Positions 1 to 10,688 are shown, numbered from the stretch's first letter. The stretch is 64,000 bases of DNA from Trifolium pratense (GCF_020283565.1 NC_060065.1:35266409-35330408); one strand, 5' to 3'. Program-made: numbers and translations. The notes: a model not told the origin generated them from the letters alone.

Positions 1-1553
1 AATGTTCTTGTGTGAAGGCTTAGGCACTAGAGTCCACACATCATTCCTTTGGAATTGATTCAGCTCTTCTTGCATTGCTACAATCCAAGCATCATCCTTC
101 AGAGCTTCATCAATCTTTGAAGGTTCCATCATTGAGATAAGACCAACTAATGATTCCTCATTTCTCAGTTGAGATCTTGTCTTCCTTGGACTATCCTTGT
201 TGCCTAATATCAGTTCCTCTGGATGTGATGATTTGTATTTGAAAGTATTTCTTGGGGGCTCATCATCTTCAGACTCATCAACATCAGGTTCAGCAGATGC
301 TTCAGTTCTTGGTTGTTCAGAGTCTGTAGGAACTATTGTGTTCAGAGGTACTTCAGAGAATGGATGTTCTGAGTAGTTTGGAATATCTGAATATTGATCC
401 TCTGATACCTGAAATCTAGACAAACCTTCCACAAGCTCTGACACTTGGTCAGGCTCTTTGTCATCAAATTTGACATGCATGGTTTCTTCCACAGTATGTG
501 TTTCAGAAATATACAGTCTGTATGCTTTTGAGCGTTCAGAGTATCCTATAAAGATACCCTTATAACCTCTAGCATCAAATTTCTTTAGATGGACTTTGTT
601 GTTTAAGATGTAACATGTACATCCAAACTGATGAAAATAAGAAATATCAGGTTTTCTTCCTTTGAACAATTCATAAGCAGTTTTGTTCAACTTAGATCTG
701 ATATAGATTCTATTTTGAACATAACATGCTGTGTTTACAGCTTCTGCCCATAAAAACTTTGCTACATTTGTTTCATGCATCATGGTTCTGGCCATTTCTT
801 GCAGAGTTCTATTCTTCCTTTCTACAACCCCATTTTGTTGAGGAGTTCTAGGAGAAGAGAATTCATGCAGAATGCCATATTTTTCACAAAAGTTTTCAAA
901 AGGTTCATTTTCAAATTCTCCACCATGATCACTTCTAACTTTTAAAATAGTGTAGCCTTTTTCATTTTGAATTTGTTTGCAGAAGATGCTAAACTCATCA
1001 TAAGCTTCATTTTTTGTTCTTAGGAATTTTACCCAAGTCCATCTACTGTAATCGTCAACAATTACTAATCCATACTTCTTTCCATTGATTGAAGCAGTGT
1101 TAACTGGTCCAAAAAGATCAATGTGAAGAAGTTCCAATGGTCTTGAGGTAGAAACAATGTTCTTAGGTTTAAAAGATGATTAACTTTATAAACATTGTTC
1201 TTTCTCAGACCTTTGAATATAATGGAGTTATCAGATTGTTTAGACACAGTACATGATTCCTTATTAAAGATGACTACATAACCATTGTCGCAAAATTGAC
1301 TTATGCTCAATAGATTATGTTTAAGTCCATCAACTAACCAAACATCATTAATAGATAGGGAGGAATTACCTACTGTACCTGTACCTATTATCTTTCCTTT
1401 CTGATTTCCTCCAAAGCCAACAGAACCTCCTTCTTTCATGGTTAGCTTGGAAAACAGTTGCTTGTCACCAGTCATGTGCCTTGAACACCCACTATCCAGA
1501 TACCATGAATGATTCATGATACTTCTTTGAGTGATAGGCTGTATGAGAAACAA
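1..1553 (-). pseudogene. pol: Copia pol fragment: protease, integrase, start of RT (frameshifted)
   Basis: Minus-strand translation shows the aspartic protease motif DSGCSRHM near 1480-1500, a GAG-pre-integrase segment with HNLLSISQ near 1300, an integrase core across roughly 1150-700, the integrase C-terminal region, and near 60-120 the DDAWIVAMQEEL stretch that opens the copia reverse transcriptase domain. The frame is not continuous. The protease part is in a different frame from gag (break near 1555), and a second one-base-type shift near 1155-1175 separates the pre-integrase part from the integrase core. The protease-frame ORF has no ATG of its own and would need translation through from gag. 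The copy is therefore probably not autonomous, although decay looks light and the sequence continues beyond the window. Confidence 0.85.
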
Positions 1554-1555
1554 CT

Positions 1556-3952
1556 TTAATCACTACGGTGGAACTCTTTATCACAGTTAATGATAAAGTC
1601 ATCCCAATATTCTTCCTCTTCATTTATCAAGTTCTGATTGTTAACTTGTGAACTTGTCAGCCATTGGTCAAGGACATAAGCCCTTCTTCCCTTGCATAGG
1701 ACTTGTTTCCATACTCTAGGTAGGACATATCCTTTCCTAGTTGGTAAATCTGAATGATACATAATTTCAGCTTTTGGTACCCATCTTCTGGGTCCACGCT
1801 TGTTAGTCCACAAATGCTTACTGTGTTGTTGAGTGTGAGAGAAAGATTTTGGTTTGGAATAATAACTCTTTTGAAAATGTTTCTTAGTTTGAGTTCTGTT
1901 ATTATTCCAGGACTTGGATTGTTTATGCTCCCAGAGTCTGTATTTATCACCAGTCCATTGATTTGACTGGTTATATTTACTGACTCTAGAATCATAAATA
2001 ACCTTAGTCCTATGTTGCCTCTGAGGTTTGAGGTTTGACTTTCTTTTAAAAACTTCTGAGCCTTTAGGTTGACTTTTCTCATGAACTGGAGTTCCTCTGG
2101 TTCCAGAAGTTGAAGCCTCAGATTTTGAAACTTTCAGAACATCTGAACTAATACTGTCAAGTTCTGAATAGCTTTTATCTTCTGAGCTTTTCTTCCCAGA
2201 TCCTGAGGAACTTGGTTCCTCTGAGTTGTCATTTCCCAAATCTCTCAGATTATTATCCTCATCTTCCAGAGTACCAAATTTCTTTCCTTCTTCACTCTGA
2301 GGTACAACATAGTAAACCCAAGATTTTCCAACCTTTTTGGGATAGGTCTTTAGCTTTGAATATGTTCTACCATATTCATAGCCAACTCCCTCTCCTCTAT
2401 GTCTCATGACATTATAAACAAGATTAGCAGCTTTGCTCTTACCAAGGTTGAGATGCACAAACTGTTGAAGAGCCATTTCTTGCTCATCAGTAGGTTTGTG
2501 ACACACAGCACAACCCTTTTCAAGATCATTTACTCTATTCAGAGTTTCTTGATATAGACCTTGAAAATGTTCTGCTTGTTCAGTCAGAGTGTTAAGGTTA
2601 TCTTGTAAAACTTTTTGTTTACTTAACACTCTGAGATGTTTCTCAATGACCTTGTTAAGTGCAGTTATAAGTTGAGATTTAGAACAGTCAGAAAATACCT
2701 CATCAGTTACTTCTGAATCTGATTCTGATTCATCGTCTGAGTCTATATCTGAGTCAGTTGAAGCCATCAGGGCTAGATTTGCTTCTTCTTCTTCCTCAAC
2801 TTCTTCCTCAGATGATAGCTCTTCAAAGGTAGCCATCAGACTCTTTCTCAGTTTACTCTTGAATTGTTGCTTCTTTGAGCTGTATCTTTTGCTTTTGTCT
2901 TTAGCAGACATTTCTGGACAATCAGCAATAAAGTGTCCTGGCTTCTTACAGTTGAAGCAGTTCTTCTGGTCATCCTTTTTGCTGACAAAATTTCTGGAGC
3001 TGTTTCCTCTGAAGTTTCTTTTGTTAAATCTGTTCCATTGCTGAAACTTGGTGAATAAAGCAAACTCATCCTCATTCATCTCATCCTCTTGACCATCAGC
3101 AGAAGATTCTTCTTCAATATCAAGAAGCTGAGTCTTAAGAGCCTTAGAAGTAGTCTTAGTTGACTGTAAAGCCACTGACTTAGACTTCTTCTTAGTTTCT
3201 GAGTCAGCATCCAGAACCATCTCATGGCTTCTGAGATTGCTTATCAGAGCTTCAAGACTCAGAGTCTTGAGATTTTGAGCTTCCTCTATTGCAGTGACCT
3301 TAGGTCTCCAAGCAATAGGAAGACTTCTCAGAATCTTCTGAACATGATCATAGGTTGAATAACTTCTCTTAAGAGCTTTAAGACCAGATACAAGGATTTG
3401 AAACCTTGTGAACATAGTCTCAATGTTTTCATCTTGTTGCATAGTGAATAGTTCATATTGCCTTATCAAAAGACTAGCTTTAGCCTCTTGAACCTTTTCA
3501 TTACCATCATAGGTAGCACACATGGAATCAAAGATAGATTTAGCAGTAGACTTGTTCTCTATTCTGACATAATCCTCATGTCTAATAGCACCAACAACAA
3601 TGTCCTTTACTCTATGATGTTTTGTGTAGATTTTTAGGTTAGCTGGTGTGAGTAACTTTCTATTCTCCATGGACAACCTACCATGTTCATTCAAGTTTTC
3701 AAAAGTTACTCCCAACTCAACCAAATCCCACAACTCATGATCAATAGCAGTAATATTGCTATACAGTCTCTCTTTCCACCACTCAAATAATGAAGCATCA
3801 CCATTGAATATAGGGGCTTTTCTGTTGCCACTATGTTCATGTGATTCATTACTTAAGTAGTCATAACCAAAAGCATTTCTAGGACCACCACCAGCACCAC
3901 TGGCCTCACCTTCACCAGTAGTTCTAGTACTACTATCATCTCCTCCAGACAT
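1556..3952 (-). CDS. gag: Copia gag polyprotein (UBN2-type capsid, zinc knuckle)
   Basis: This is an intact 798-aa ORF starting at the ATG at 3952, 57 bp inside the element from the PBS. The N-terminal third matches the gag-polypeptide (UBN2) type: GDASLFEWWKERLYS, then the FDSMCATYDGN and ILRSLPIAWRP motifs. A CCHC zinc knuckle, CFNCKKPGHFIADC, lies near residue 331. Acidic low-complexity Glu/Asp/Ser stretches follow, then a second Cys/His cluster (CAVCH) and a basic Lys/Ser/Gln-rich tail; SIRE-like gag proteins are known for such long extensions. The protein would build the virus-like particle and bind element RNA. The ORF ends three bases before the protease reading frame, which is in another frame, so a gag-pol fusion would need recoding or the element is damaged there. 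Confidence 0.88.
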   Translation of the reverse strand: MSGGDDSSTRTTGEGEASGAGGGPRNAFGYDYLSNESHEHSGNRKAPIFNGDASLFEWWKERLYSNITAIDHELWDLVELGVTFENLNEHGRLSMENRKLLTPANLKIYTKHHRVKDIVVGAIRHEDYVRIENKSTAKSIFDSMCATYDGNEKVQEAKASLLIRQYELFTMQQDENIETMFTRFQILVSGLKALKRSYSTYDHVQKILRSLPIAWRPKVTAIEEAQNLKTLSLEALISNLRSHEMVLDADSETKKKSKSVALQSTKTTSKALKTQLLDIEEESSADGQEDEMNEDEFALFTKFQQWNRFNKRNFRGNSSRNFVSKKDDQKNCFNCKKPGHFIADCPEMSAKDKSKRYSSKKQQFKSKLRKSLMATFEELSSEEEVEEEEEANLALMASTDSDIDSDDESESDSEVTDEVFSDCSKSQLITALNKVIEKHLRVLSKQKVLQDNLNTLTEQAEHFQGLYQETLNRVNDLEKGCAVCHKPTDEQEMALQQFVHLNLGKSKAANLVYNVMRHRGEGVGYEYGRTYSKLKTYPKKVGKSWVYYVVPQSEEGKKFGTLEDEDNNLRDLGNDNSEEPSSSGSGKKSSEDKSYSELDSISSDVLKVSKSEASTSGTRGTPVHEKSQPKGSEVFKRKSNLKPQRQHRTKVIYDSRVSKYNQSNQWTGDKYRLWEHKQSKSWNNNRTQTKKHFQKSYYSKPKSFSHTQQHSKHLWTNKRGPRRWVPKAEIMYHSDLPTRKGYVLPRVWKQVLCKGRRAYVLDQWLTSSQVNNQNLINEEEEYWDDFIINCDKEFHRSD

Positions 3953-4008
3953 AGTGTTCTCACAAGATCTTTACTGTCTCACTGTTAAGTGAAAGTAACA
4001 GACCAGGT

Positions 4009-4020
4009 GCTCTGATGCCA
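4009..4020 (-). other. Primer binding site, initiator tRNA-Met type
   Basis: The reverse complement reads TGGCATCAGAGC, close to the TGGTATCAGAGC complement of plant initiator tRNA-Met used by most copia elements. It sits two bases inside the inner end of the LTR, as expected for minus-strand cDNA priming. Confidence 0.85.
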
Positions 4021-4022
4021 AT

Positions 4023-5113
4023 TGAAGGTGTGAAAACACAAGAAGGGGGGGGGGGTTGAATTGTGTTTTAGCTAAGTTAAAACTTTTTCAAGTTCTTAAC
4101 TCAACTACGTTAGCAGCGGAAAAATAACACAATAAATAACAAGATAGAGAGAGAGATCACACAAGCAATTTATACTGGTTCCTCTCACAAAACGAGAGTA
4201 GTCCAGTCCCCTTGCACTTCCAAGGGATTTCACTATAATCACACAAGATTACACCTGCTCAAGCACACAAGCAAGAGACTTCTCAACAATGCTCAAGCAC
4301 ACAAGCTTAAGACTTCACACTTAAGCACACAAGCTTAAGTTACACACGTAACAATAAAGTATATAAAAATATACAAGTGCTCTTAGATGAACCTAAAGAG
4401 AGCAAATACAAAAAGTACAGAGTATTTGGCTAAAGTGCAAAAACACTTGACAAGAGGTTCAGAGCTTGTATATCAGAGTTCAGAGTTTGTTCAGCGCACT
4501 TTCAATTCTTGATGATAATTTTTTTTGATGTAGCTGAATCTTCTAGTATATATACCACTAGAAAAGAGTCGTTGCAAAAAAGAACCGTTGAAGTTGATAA
4601 CCTTTTGTCTTCAAGCAGTCTGTCTTGATGCAGTTGGTTGTATCCAAAACTAAGAAAGAGTTTCAGGTACTTTGACTACTGCATAGTGGACTTTCCTTAT
4701 TCAGCTAACAAAACTGAAGACCCACGTTCTCAAGTTAGGACAGACAAAGCAGAGGTAGCTGAACTGATCAGGCTTGAAAGGTCCTTTTCTTCATTGGTAG
4801 AAGAGTTGACTAGCAAAGAGAATCTTCACAGCTTTCAAAGATATCTTCAGAGTTTGATGAAGCTTGTAGACAGACAAGAAGTTCTGAAGTCTTCATCCTC
4901 TGAACGTTGTAACTTCTGAAGTCCAACATCTTCTGAGCGCTTGTGAACTTCTGAATTCACATCCTCTGAACTCCACTCAGAGCTTATATGATGCTTATAT
5001 CTGCGCACTTAAAATAAATTTTTAGTCCTTCCAATTGTTTATTAATACTTTATTATCATCAAAACCTTTATAGATTTAGGGGCAAACATTTTTAAATCAA
5101 TTTTGTTCCAACA
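4023..5113 (-). repeat. 5' LTR of the copia element
   Basis: On the minus strand the segment begins TGTTGGAACAAAATTG and ends CACACCTTCA, giving the canonical TG...CA ends and a length of 1091 bp. It holds a TATA box (4547-4554), a run of ten G next to the inner end (about 4047-4056), and several short direct repeats of the AAGCACACAAGC type around 4258-4340. The only ORF inside it, on the plus strand, has no recognisable domain and is taken as chance. Confidence 0.87.
4547..4554 (-). promoter_or_regulatory. TATA box in copia LTR
   Basis: The perfect TATATATA run lies mid-LTR, where a U3/R promoter is expected. It would drive leftward transcription of the element. Confidence 0.5.
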
Positions 5114-5230
5114 CCAATTTCATAAGATAGGTAACCAAGTTGCCACTTTCATGGACACCCATCCATCTAATCTACACCCCCCTCTCCCTCCCCTTATTTT
5201 GTTCCTTAAAAGGTAAAAATAGAGGATCCG

Positions 5231-5486
5231 CCGATGTGAGGTGTACCAGAGATGAATTGAGTGTATATGAATCACTAGTCTAACAAATAATAGAGGGTGT
5301 AATGAGTAGTTCAACTAATTAAATTAAAAGTTATAGGGTTGGAGGTCCATAATTCAAGTCTTGACAAAAATTTAATTGATGAAAAATTGTATTCCTGCCC
5401 GATGTGAGGTGTACCATGGATGAATTGAGTGTATATGAATCACTAGTCTAACAAACAATAGAAGGTGTGACGAGTAGCTTAACAAA
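5231..5486. repeat. Two-copy divergent direct repeat
   Basis: The blocks 5231-5310 and 5400-5486 both read CGATGTGAGGTGTACC, then ATGAATTGAGTGTATATGAA, then CACTAGTCTAACAAA and a GGTGT-GAGTAG tail, with about 10% mismatches. Each is followed by TTTAATTGATGAAAAATT, so the unit is about 120-170 bp. Confidence 0.75.
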
Positions 5487-5605
5487 GATTTAATTGATGA
5501 AAAATTCTCCTCCCCCTCCCCCTCTATATATCTTTTCTCTCCCTGAATTTCCATTTTTAACCTTGATTAAAAACTTCGAAACGTGTTTTTTGATTTTTTT
5601 TTTTT

Positions 5606-5706
5606 TGCCTTGAATACAAATTTTGGAACGTGTTTTCCGATTTTTTTTTCAAATTTGAACTAGAATTTTTTTGGAAAACACGTTTCAAAATTTTTATTCA
5701 AGGGCA
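5606..5706. repeat. Foldback inverted repeat
   Basis: The left arm (5606-5640, TGCCTTGAATACAAATTTTG...) is the near-exact reverse complement of the right arm (5673-5706, ...TTTTTATTCAAGGGCA), with a T-rich spacer of about 32 bp. A further partial copy of AACGTGTTTT precedes it at 5580. It resembles a small foldback MITE; no clear target duplication was seen. Confidence 0.7.
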
Positions 5707-5830
5707 AAATTGGAATTTCGAAGGGAAGAAAAGATATGTAAGGAGGGAAGAGAAATTTTCTTAATTGATGGACTCCCTTTAAATTCAACATTAACTATCT
5801 TGAGCCCAATTAACCACCCACTTGGTTGAA

Positions 5831-5838
5831 ATATAAAA
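5831..5838 (+). promoter_or_regulatory. Putative TATA box of the peptide gene
   Basis: ATATAAAA lies 268 bp before the ATG at 6099. It implies a leader of about 230 nt that is C/A/T-rich, as plant 5' UTRs often are. Confidence 0.45.
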
Positions 5839-6098
5839 GACACTGTACTATAAAGGAAGAAGAAAAACTTCATTCCATATCCCCAAAATTCATATTGAAT
5901 ATCCCATGCACAAGTTGACCATTTTCTTTCAACAATCTTAAACTTCTGTTACTTTTACTTTTTTCATCTAAAAAGCCACAAAACAACCCATTGGAATTCT
6001 CATTAATCCTCAATCTAAGTGCAACCTAACTTCCATAACTCTCTTCATTTTACACCACAAATGCACCACAAAACTCATTCTCTTGACTCTACATTCTC

Positions 6099-6593
6099 AT
6101 GGCCAATCTCAATCAACCCTTCAAGTTCATACTCACAACTCTCTCTTTTCTCTTCTTCCTCATGATATCTCACACTGCTTCATCTTCTTCTTTATCTTCA
6201 TCTTCATCTTCTTCACATTCTTCCAACAATAACCAAGATATGATCAAATCTCAAAACCCTTCTTTAACCAACACTGAATTATCTCATTACCATCAAGTGT
6301 TCTATCTCAAGAACACTGATCACTCTCAAATGTTTTTGAACAGACAAGAACGTATCAAGAAAATGAGAATGAACAGAAACAAAAACAACAACATGATGAA
6401 GAAACAGAGGAAACAGAGTAAACAGAGGAAATATAGGAAGAAAATGGTCAAGAACATGATGAAATCACCAAAACCTTTCTCTGTTATGCTTCCAAAAGGT
6501 TTTGTTCCTCCTTCTGGTTCTTCACCTTGTCACAATGATCAGCCTAATTCAGTTAATTCCTTCCACTGCTATCTTGCTTCAACAGAACCTTGA
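6099..6593 (+). CDS. IDA-like (IDL/EPIP-type) secreted peptide precursor
   Basis: The ORF is a single exon of 164 aa. Residues 1-28 form a signal peptide with a strong hydrophobic core (FILTTLSFLFFLMI). A poly-Ser stretch (about 28-42), a variable region and a very basic Lys/Arg/Met/Asn stretch (about 84-123) follow. The C-terminal block 127-146 reads FSVMLPKGFVPPSGSSPCHN. IDA and IDA-like precursors end in an LPKG-x-PPSxPSxxHN type motif that is processed to a small peptide ligand for HAESA-type receptor kinases in organ abscission and stress signalling (family knowledge). Match to that pattern, precursor layout and lack of introns support the call. Odd points: a Cys replaces a basic residue before HN, and an 18-residue tail with a second Cys (157) follows. 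The exact subfamily is not certain. Confidence 0.7.
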   Translation: MANLNQPFKFILTTLSFLFFLMISHTASSSSLSSSSSSSHSSNNNQDMIKSQNPSLTNTELSHYHQVFYLKNTDHSQMFLNRQERIKKMRMNRNKNNNMMKKQRKQSKQRKYRKKMVKNMMKSPKPFSVMLPKGFVPPSGSSPCHNDQPNSVNSFHCYLASTEP

Positions 6594-7683
6594 GGAATTC
6601 ATCTTCACTATATTTATTATATATATACAGATATATATATATATATATTAATTATATATACATTGTAACGCAAGCAATTTTCAGAGTAAGAATGTTAAGT
6701 GGAAAGAAAGTTCCACCTACATTTTGTTATTGTTCATCTTGAGATGCTTCTTGTATTGATTATCACTTCCTTGATGAAACTTTTGTTTCCTTTTTTTCTT
6801 CCTTTTATTTTGAAGTTTGTAATAATGGACAATAAGACTTTATAAGAAATCCATTAAAAAAAAAGCATACTATATAGCTATATTAATAAATAAATCAGTG
6901 AAGAATGAAGATTTTGGTTCCTATACATATTTTCTAGTGTTTCATATATCCCTCCTTTACATTGATATGATGCATGCACCTTTCAGCTGGAAAACGTTCA
7001 ATTTTCATTGTTCTTTAACTATTCTTGGTGAGAATGTAAAAGTGGAAATTGAAATCTTTTGTCGAGGTTTTGACGTGCATTTGGAATATTGATGATCGTT
7101 TGATCAAGATCAAACGTTTTAGAGAAAATTATATTTTACTTTTTAATTTATAATTTAAAATACTGATTTTAAATATGAGCCATTTAGTCTTGATCGAACG
7201 ACTACTCATGTCTTTAACTGCGTAAATGTGTGTAGCACTTACCGTTAGAAAGCATGATCTATTAAAGTGACTTAATCACCATCCAATATTTCTTGGTCAA
7301 TTTTATTTTATGTAATATACTAGTGTCATCAACTTATCATATTTAATTGGTAAGGATCAAGTTATCATATTTCACAAAGATGTGAGAGCTAAAATTCAGC
7401 TTATAGTTGAATATACAAGTATATACTTTTGTAAATGCTCTCTAAACATCGCAGCATTCATGACCATGGTGAACTACCTAATGGCTAATACCAAACTCAT
7501 TTAAACTTTTGTTAATTTATTTTTAGGCAATTTAAAATTTTGTTAATTAAGAAAATAAAATTGCCCCCTAAATATATCTATTAAATTTTTATATTAGAGT
7601 TAACTCACTTCACAAAATCAATTTGTAAGGTGGTGTCTCTCTTTATAAACTCTTATTAAACCTTATCTTCTTTTTTTTCACCA

Positions 7684-7757
7684 CTAGTTTAATCTAGTTC
7701 GGCAGCCAGTTTTGACATCAAGTGGTTCCAGTCCCCTCCTGATCGCAGTTGCGGAGA
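7684..7757 (-). repeat. Partial SINE-like copy
   Basis: The block TTTAATCTAGTTCGGCAG...TCAAGTGGTTCCAGTCCC...GATCGCAGTTGCGG is the reverse complement of the 3' half of the SINE-like element at 14993-15131. The tRNA-like head is lost. Confidence 0.6.
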
Positions 7758-8816
7758 GACTTGAATTTTTTTCCTAATACACCCCCTAACATCAATACTC
7801 TGAATTAATTTTTTTTTCAAACTCTATGTTTAGTAGATATGTGTGGGTGTGGGACTTAGAGTTTTTCTTTTCTTCTTTCAATGCACTTCATAACACTTAA
7901 CACTACTAGGCTTGGTACATGTATATAAATGGTGACGACCTGAATCGATAGCTCTTATACCAATAATACCATATTAGTTTTTTATATTGGATTTATTTTA
8001 TCATTACAAAATGGATTTATAAGGTAATAATATCTATTTTTATAAACTCTTAGCAGGCCTTATCTTTAATTTGTAAATTGTAACAAGACTTGAGTTTTCT
8101 TAAAACATACAAGTTGCTGCAAAAATATTTGATGTATTAAACGCGAGTTTGAACCCACAATTCTCCACTTCTTAACCGTTAATGCGGGTGATTTTTGTCA
8201 CTAGATTCTTTGAAAATAAAAAAAATGCAATACATAACTTAAAATCCAAGGTGTGTGCACATCAATATCAATATTTATTAGAGAATAGAGATGTCTGTTA
8301 TTGAAGGGTATAATTTGATGGAATAGTTGCTAGAAAGGTGGGTATAAGAGGGTTTGTTGGCAACATATGCGGAAGGTGAACAAGAGTGTGAGGGCATGTG
8401 ACTTTGCATAGTTGTGGAAACATAAATGATATATAAATATAATTTTTAGACATATACTTTTTTATTTTTAAAATAATATATTGTTCTTTATAGATTTGCG
8501 TGCACATTCATTTCCTCTTATATTTATACAATGTCAAATACGTGTCGACCAAATTTGTGTTTAAATAACACAACACTTGTGGAAAACAAGAATACTACTA
8601 CGAATGTTTCAAACCTTCCTTTAAATGGAAGTTTCGTAGCGTTTATTTTATGTTACGTGCATCCAATGCAATGCAATGCATATTAGGGACGATGTGCCAC
8701 TTAAGTCCGATCCCTGCCATTTTTAGTCAACACACCACACCTAGGGTAAACTAGAGTTTGAAACCCTGTCATTCTATGTCTAATAAAGATGGCAAAAAAA
8801 AAATTTAAAAAAAATC

Positions 8817-8905
8817 CATCGCAACTACATTTGGGAGGAGACTGAAACCAATTGATGTCAGAATTCGTCCCGAACTCTGGACTACTAGGTAGGGCCCCCT
8901 TTCCC
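8817..8905 (+). repeat. Partial SINE-like copy
   Basis: CATCGCAACTACATTTGGGA, then GAAACCAATTGATGTCAGAA, then CGAACTCTGGACTA matches the body of the element at 14663-14818. The promoter-like head is missing. Confidence 0.6.
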
Positions 8906-9154
8906 TAGGAACCTGAGCGTGAAAACCATAGAAAAAATGTCAAAAATTATGGAATGTACCCCATTTAAACTGCGTTTAGGGTAAGTGGTGAGTGCAATAT
9001 TATTAACTCACCTTCGCTTTCGCTTCTTTGGTAGTAATATTATTTATGTTTTTTTTTATTGAAAATATTTTTTATGTTTTTTATAGAATATTGTTTTCTT
9101 TTATACGTATTTATTTTTATATTTTTATTTTTATGCGATTTATTTTTATTTTTA

Positions 9155-9425
9155 CTATATTCTTTCTATAATTTTTTTTATTAACTAAACTTTCTATAAT
9201 TTTTTTATTGTTTTTTTCTTTCCTATTTTTATGTATAGATTGTTCTGTTTTATTCCTGTTTATAATCAGTTTTGTTCATATTTTTAAGCACATCATATTT
9301 TTATTATATTTTTTAAATTTTTTAGTCAAATTATAATGAAGGATACAAAACTTACAAAACATGTTAAAACTAATAAGGATAAATTAGTAAATATTTGGTG
9401 GTAATCGATTTTAATATATTAGAAG
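9155..9425 (+). repeat. Dispersed AT-rich repeat, family A
   Basis: This block shares the order of motifs ATTCTTT..ATAA, ATTAACTAAAC, GATTGTTCTGTTTTATT, TTAAGCACATCAT, GATACAAAACTT, TAAATTAGTAAAT, TTTGGTGGTAATC with 25128-25402 and 47641-47915. A shorter second copy of its end is at 9535-9600. It may belong to the Helitron-like ending at 9735-9776; identity is not established. Confidence 0.6.
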
Positions 9426-9698
9426 TAGATTCATGTTTTTTATTCAAACTAGCAGGCCATGTGTTTAACTTATGTTAAAAAAATATTTATATTATGGTGA
9501 GTTTGTTAATAAAAAAAATTTGTTGCTAGAAAAAGAAAAAATCAAGGGTAAAGGTAAATTAGTACATTTGGTGGTAATCAATTTTAATATATTAGAAATA
9601 AATAGATAAAAATTTCACTTATATTTTAACAATATTATATAGCAAATATTTAAATATTTTATTCTAAATAAATTTGACATTTTTTTTTACGGAATATA

Positions 9699-10688
9699 AT
9701 GACAAACTTAAATATCGAATAAAAGTCAATAGACCCCGTGCGAAATGCACGAGTCTTTTAATTACCTTTTAACTAGTTCTTTTAATAATATTTTAAATAC
9801 GAATAAAAAATGTTTCTGGTTGTGGGGCGGCCGAGTCGACCCACCATTTATTCATCTTTTGTAGTACTTTTGGTTCTATTTGGGATTTAGTTCGTTCTTG
9901 GATTGACATTTCATCGACGGGTTTTACTTCTATCAGGGATCATTTTGTTCAGTTTACTTTATCAGCTGGTGGATCTAGAGCACGTCGGTCTTTTTTGCAA
10001 CTCATTTGGCTTGCTAGTGTATGGGTTGTGTGGACGGAAAGAAATCATAGATTGTTTCAGCTAGCACTTCTCACCAGATGTTGGACAAGATCAAGCTCTT
10101 TTCTTATAGGTGGTTGAAGACGACGAGTGTTACTTTAGTCTTAACCTACCATAGTTGGTGGTCTAGTCCTTTGCTATGTTTGGGCCTTATATGATGACAA
10201 ACTTAAATATCGAATAAAAGTCAATAGACCCCGTGCCAAATGCACGAGTCTTTTAATTACCTTTTAACTAGTTCTTATAATAATATTTTAAATACGAATA
10301 AAAAATGTTTCTGGTTGTGGGGCGGCCGAGTCGACCCACCATTTATTCATCTTTTGTAGTACTTTCGGTTCTATTTGGGATTTAGTTCGTTCTTGGATTG
10401 GCATTTCATCGACGGGTTTTACTTCTATCAGGGATCATTTTGTTCAGTTTACTTTATCAGCTGGTGGATCTAGAGCACGTCGGTCTTTTTTGCAACTCAT
10501 TTGGCTTGCTAGTGTATGGGTTGTGTGGACGGAAAGAAATCATAGATTGTTTCAGCTAGCACTTCTCACCAGATGTTGGACAAGATCAAGCTCTTTTCTT
10601 ATAGGTGGTTGAAGACGACGAGTGTTACTTTAGTCTTAACCTACCATAGTTGGTGGTCTAGTCCTTTGCTATGTTTGGGCCTTATATG
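9699..10688 (+). repeat. 495-bp tandem duplication
   Basis: Copies 9699-10193 and 10194-10688 are head-to-tail with only a handful of substitutions (for example GCGAAATG versus GCCAAATG near 9740/10235). Each contains a Helitron-like 3' end followed by a LINE fragment. Confidence 0.92.
9735..9776 (+). other. Helitron-like 3' terminus (also at 10230-10271)
   Basis: The sequence has a short hairpin (CCGTGC...GCACG) followed 20 bp later by CTAG and then T. Plant Helitrons end in a GC-rich hairpin followed by CTRR, with insertion before T. The gap is longer than the usual 10-12 bp, so the call is tentative. Confidence 0.35.

Larger units (their letters stand above)
1..5113 (-). mobile_element. 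Ty1-copia (SIRE/Maximus-like) LTR retrotransposon, 5' portion
   Basis: The stretch reads on the minus strand as 5' LTR (4023-5113), primer binding site (4009-4020), long gag (1556-3952), then protease, integrase and the very start of reverse transcriptase running off the left window edge. The gene order protease-integrase-RT identifies Ty1-copia. The unusually long gag with an extension after the zinc knuckle and the roughly 1.1-kb LTR fit the SIRE/Maximus lineage (family knowledge; lineage is inferred). The 3' LTR and most of RT/RNase H lie outside the window, so the target-site duplication cannot be checked; the 5 bp outside the 5' LTR are CCAAT. Confidence 0.9.
5114..6098. other. Intergenic stretch upstream of the peptide gene
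   Basis: No coding signal was seen. It holds a divergent direct repeat (5231-5310 and 5400-5486, starting CGATGTGAGGTGTACC, spacing about 169 bp), a foldback element (5606-5706), and the promoter and leader of the downstream peptide gene. Confidence 0.6.
6594..9150. other. Gene-free AT-rich interval
   Basis: After the peptide gene comes an AT dinucleotide tract (about 6610-6660) in the 3' UTR, then AT-rich sequence with SINE fragments at 7684-7757 and 8817-8905 and no supported coding region. Blocks resembling 'TTATAAACTCTTA..ACCTTATCTT' at 7640-7670 and 8035-8060 look like dispersed-repeat relics. Confidence 0.55.

Noticed and set aside
4638..4919. 93-aa plus-strand ORF
   Set aside because: It lies wholly inside the copia LTR, antisense to the element, with no recognisable domain or promoter.
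9826..9842. GCGGCCGAGTCGAC looked like a cloning linker (NotI/SalI-like sites)
   Set aside because: It reads as AES/T in the LINE zinc-binding region (AESTHHLF), is present in both 495-bp copies, and the NotI site is not complete. It is native sequence.
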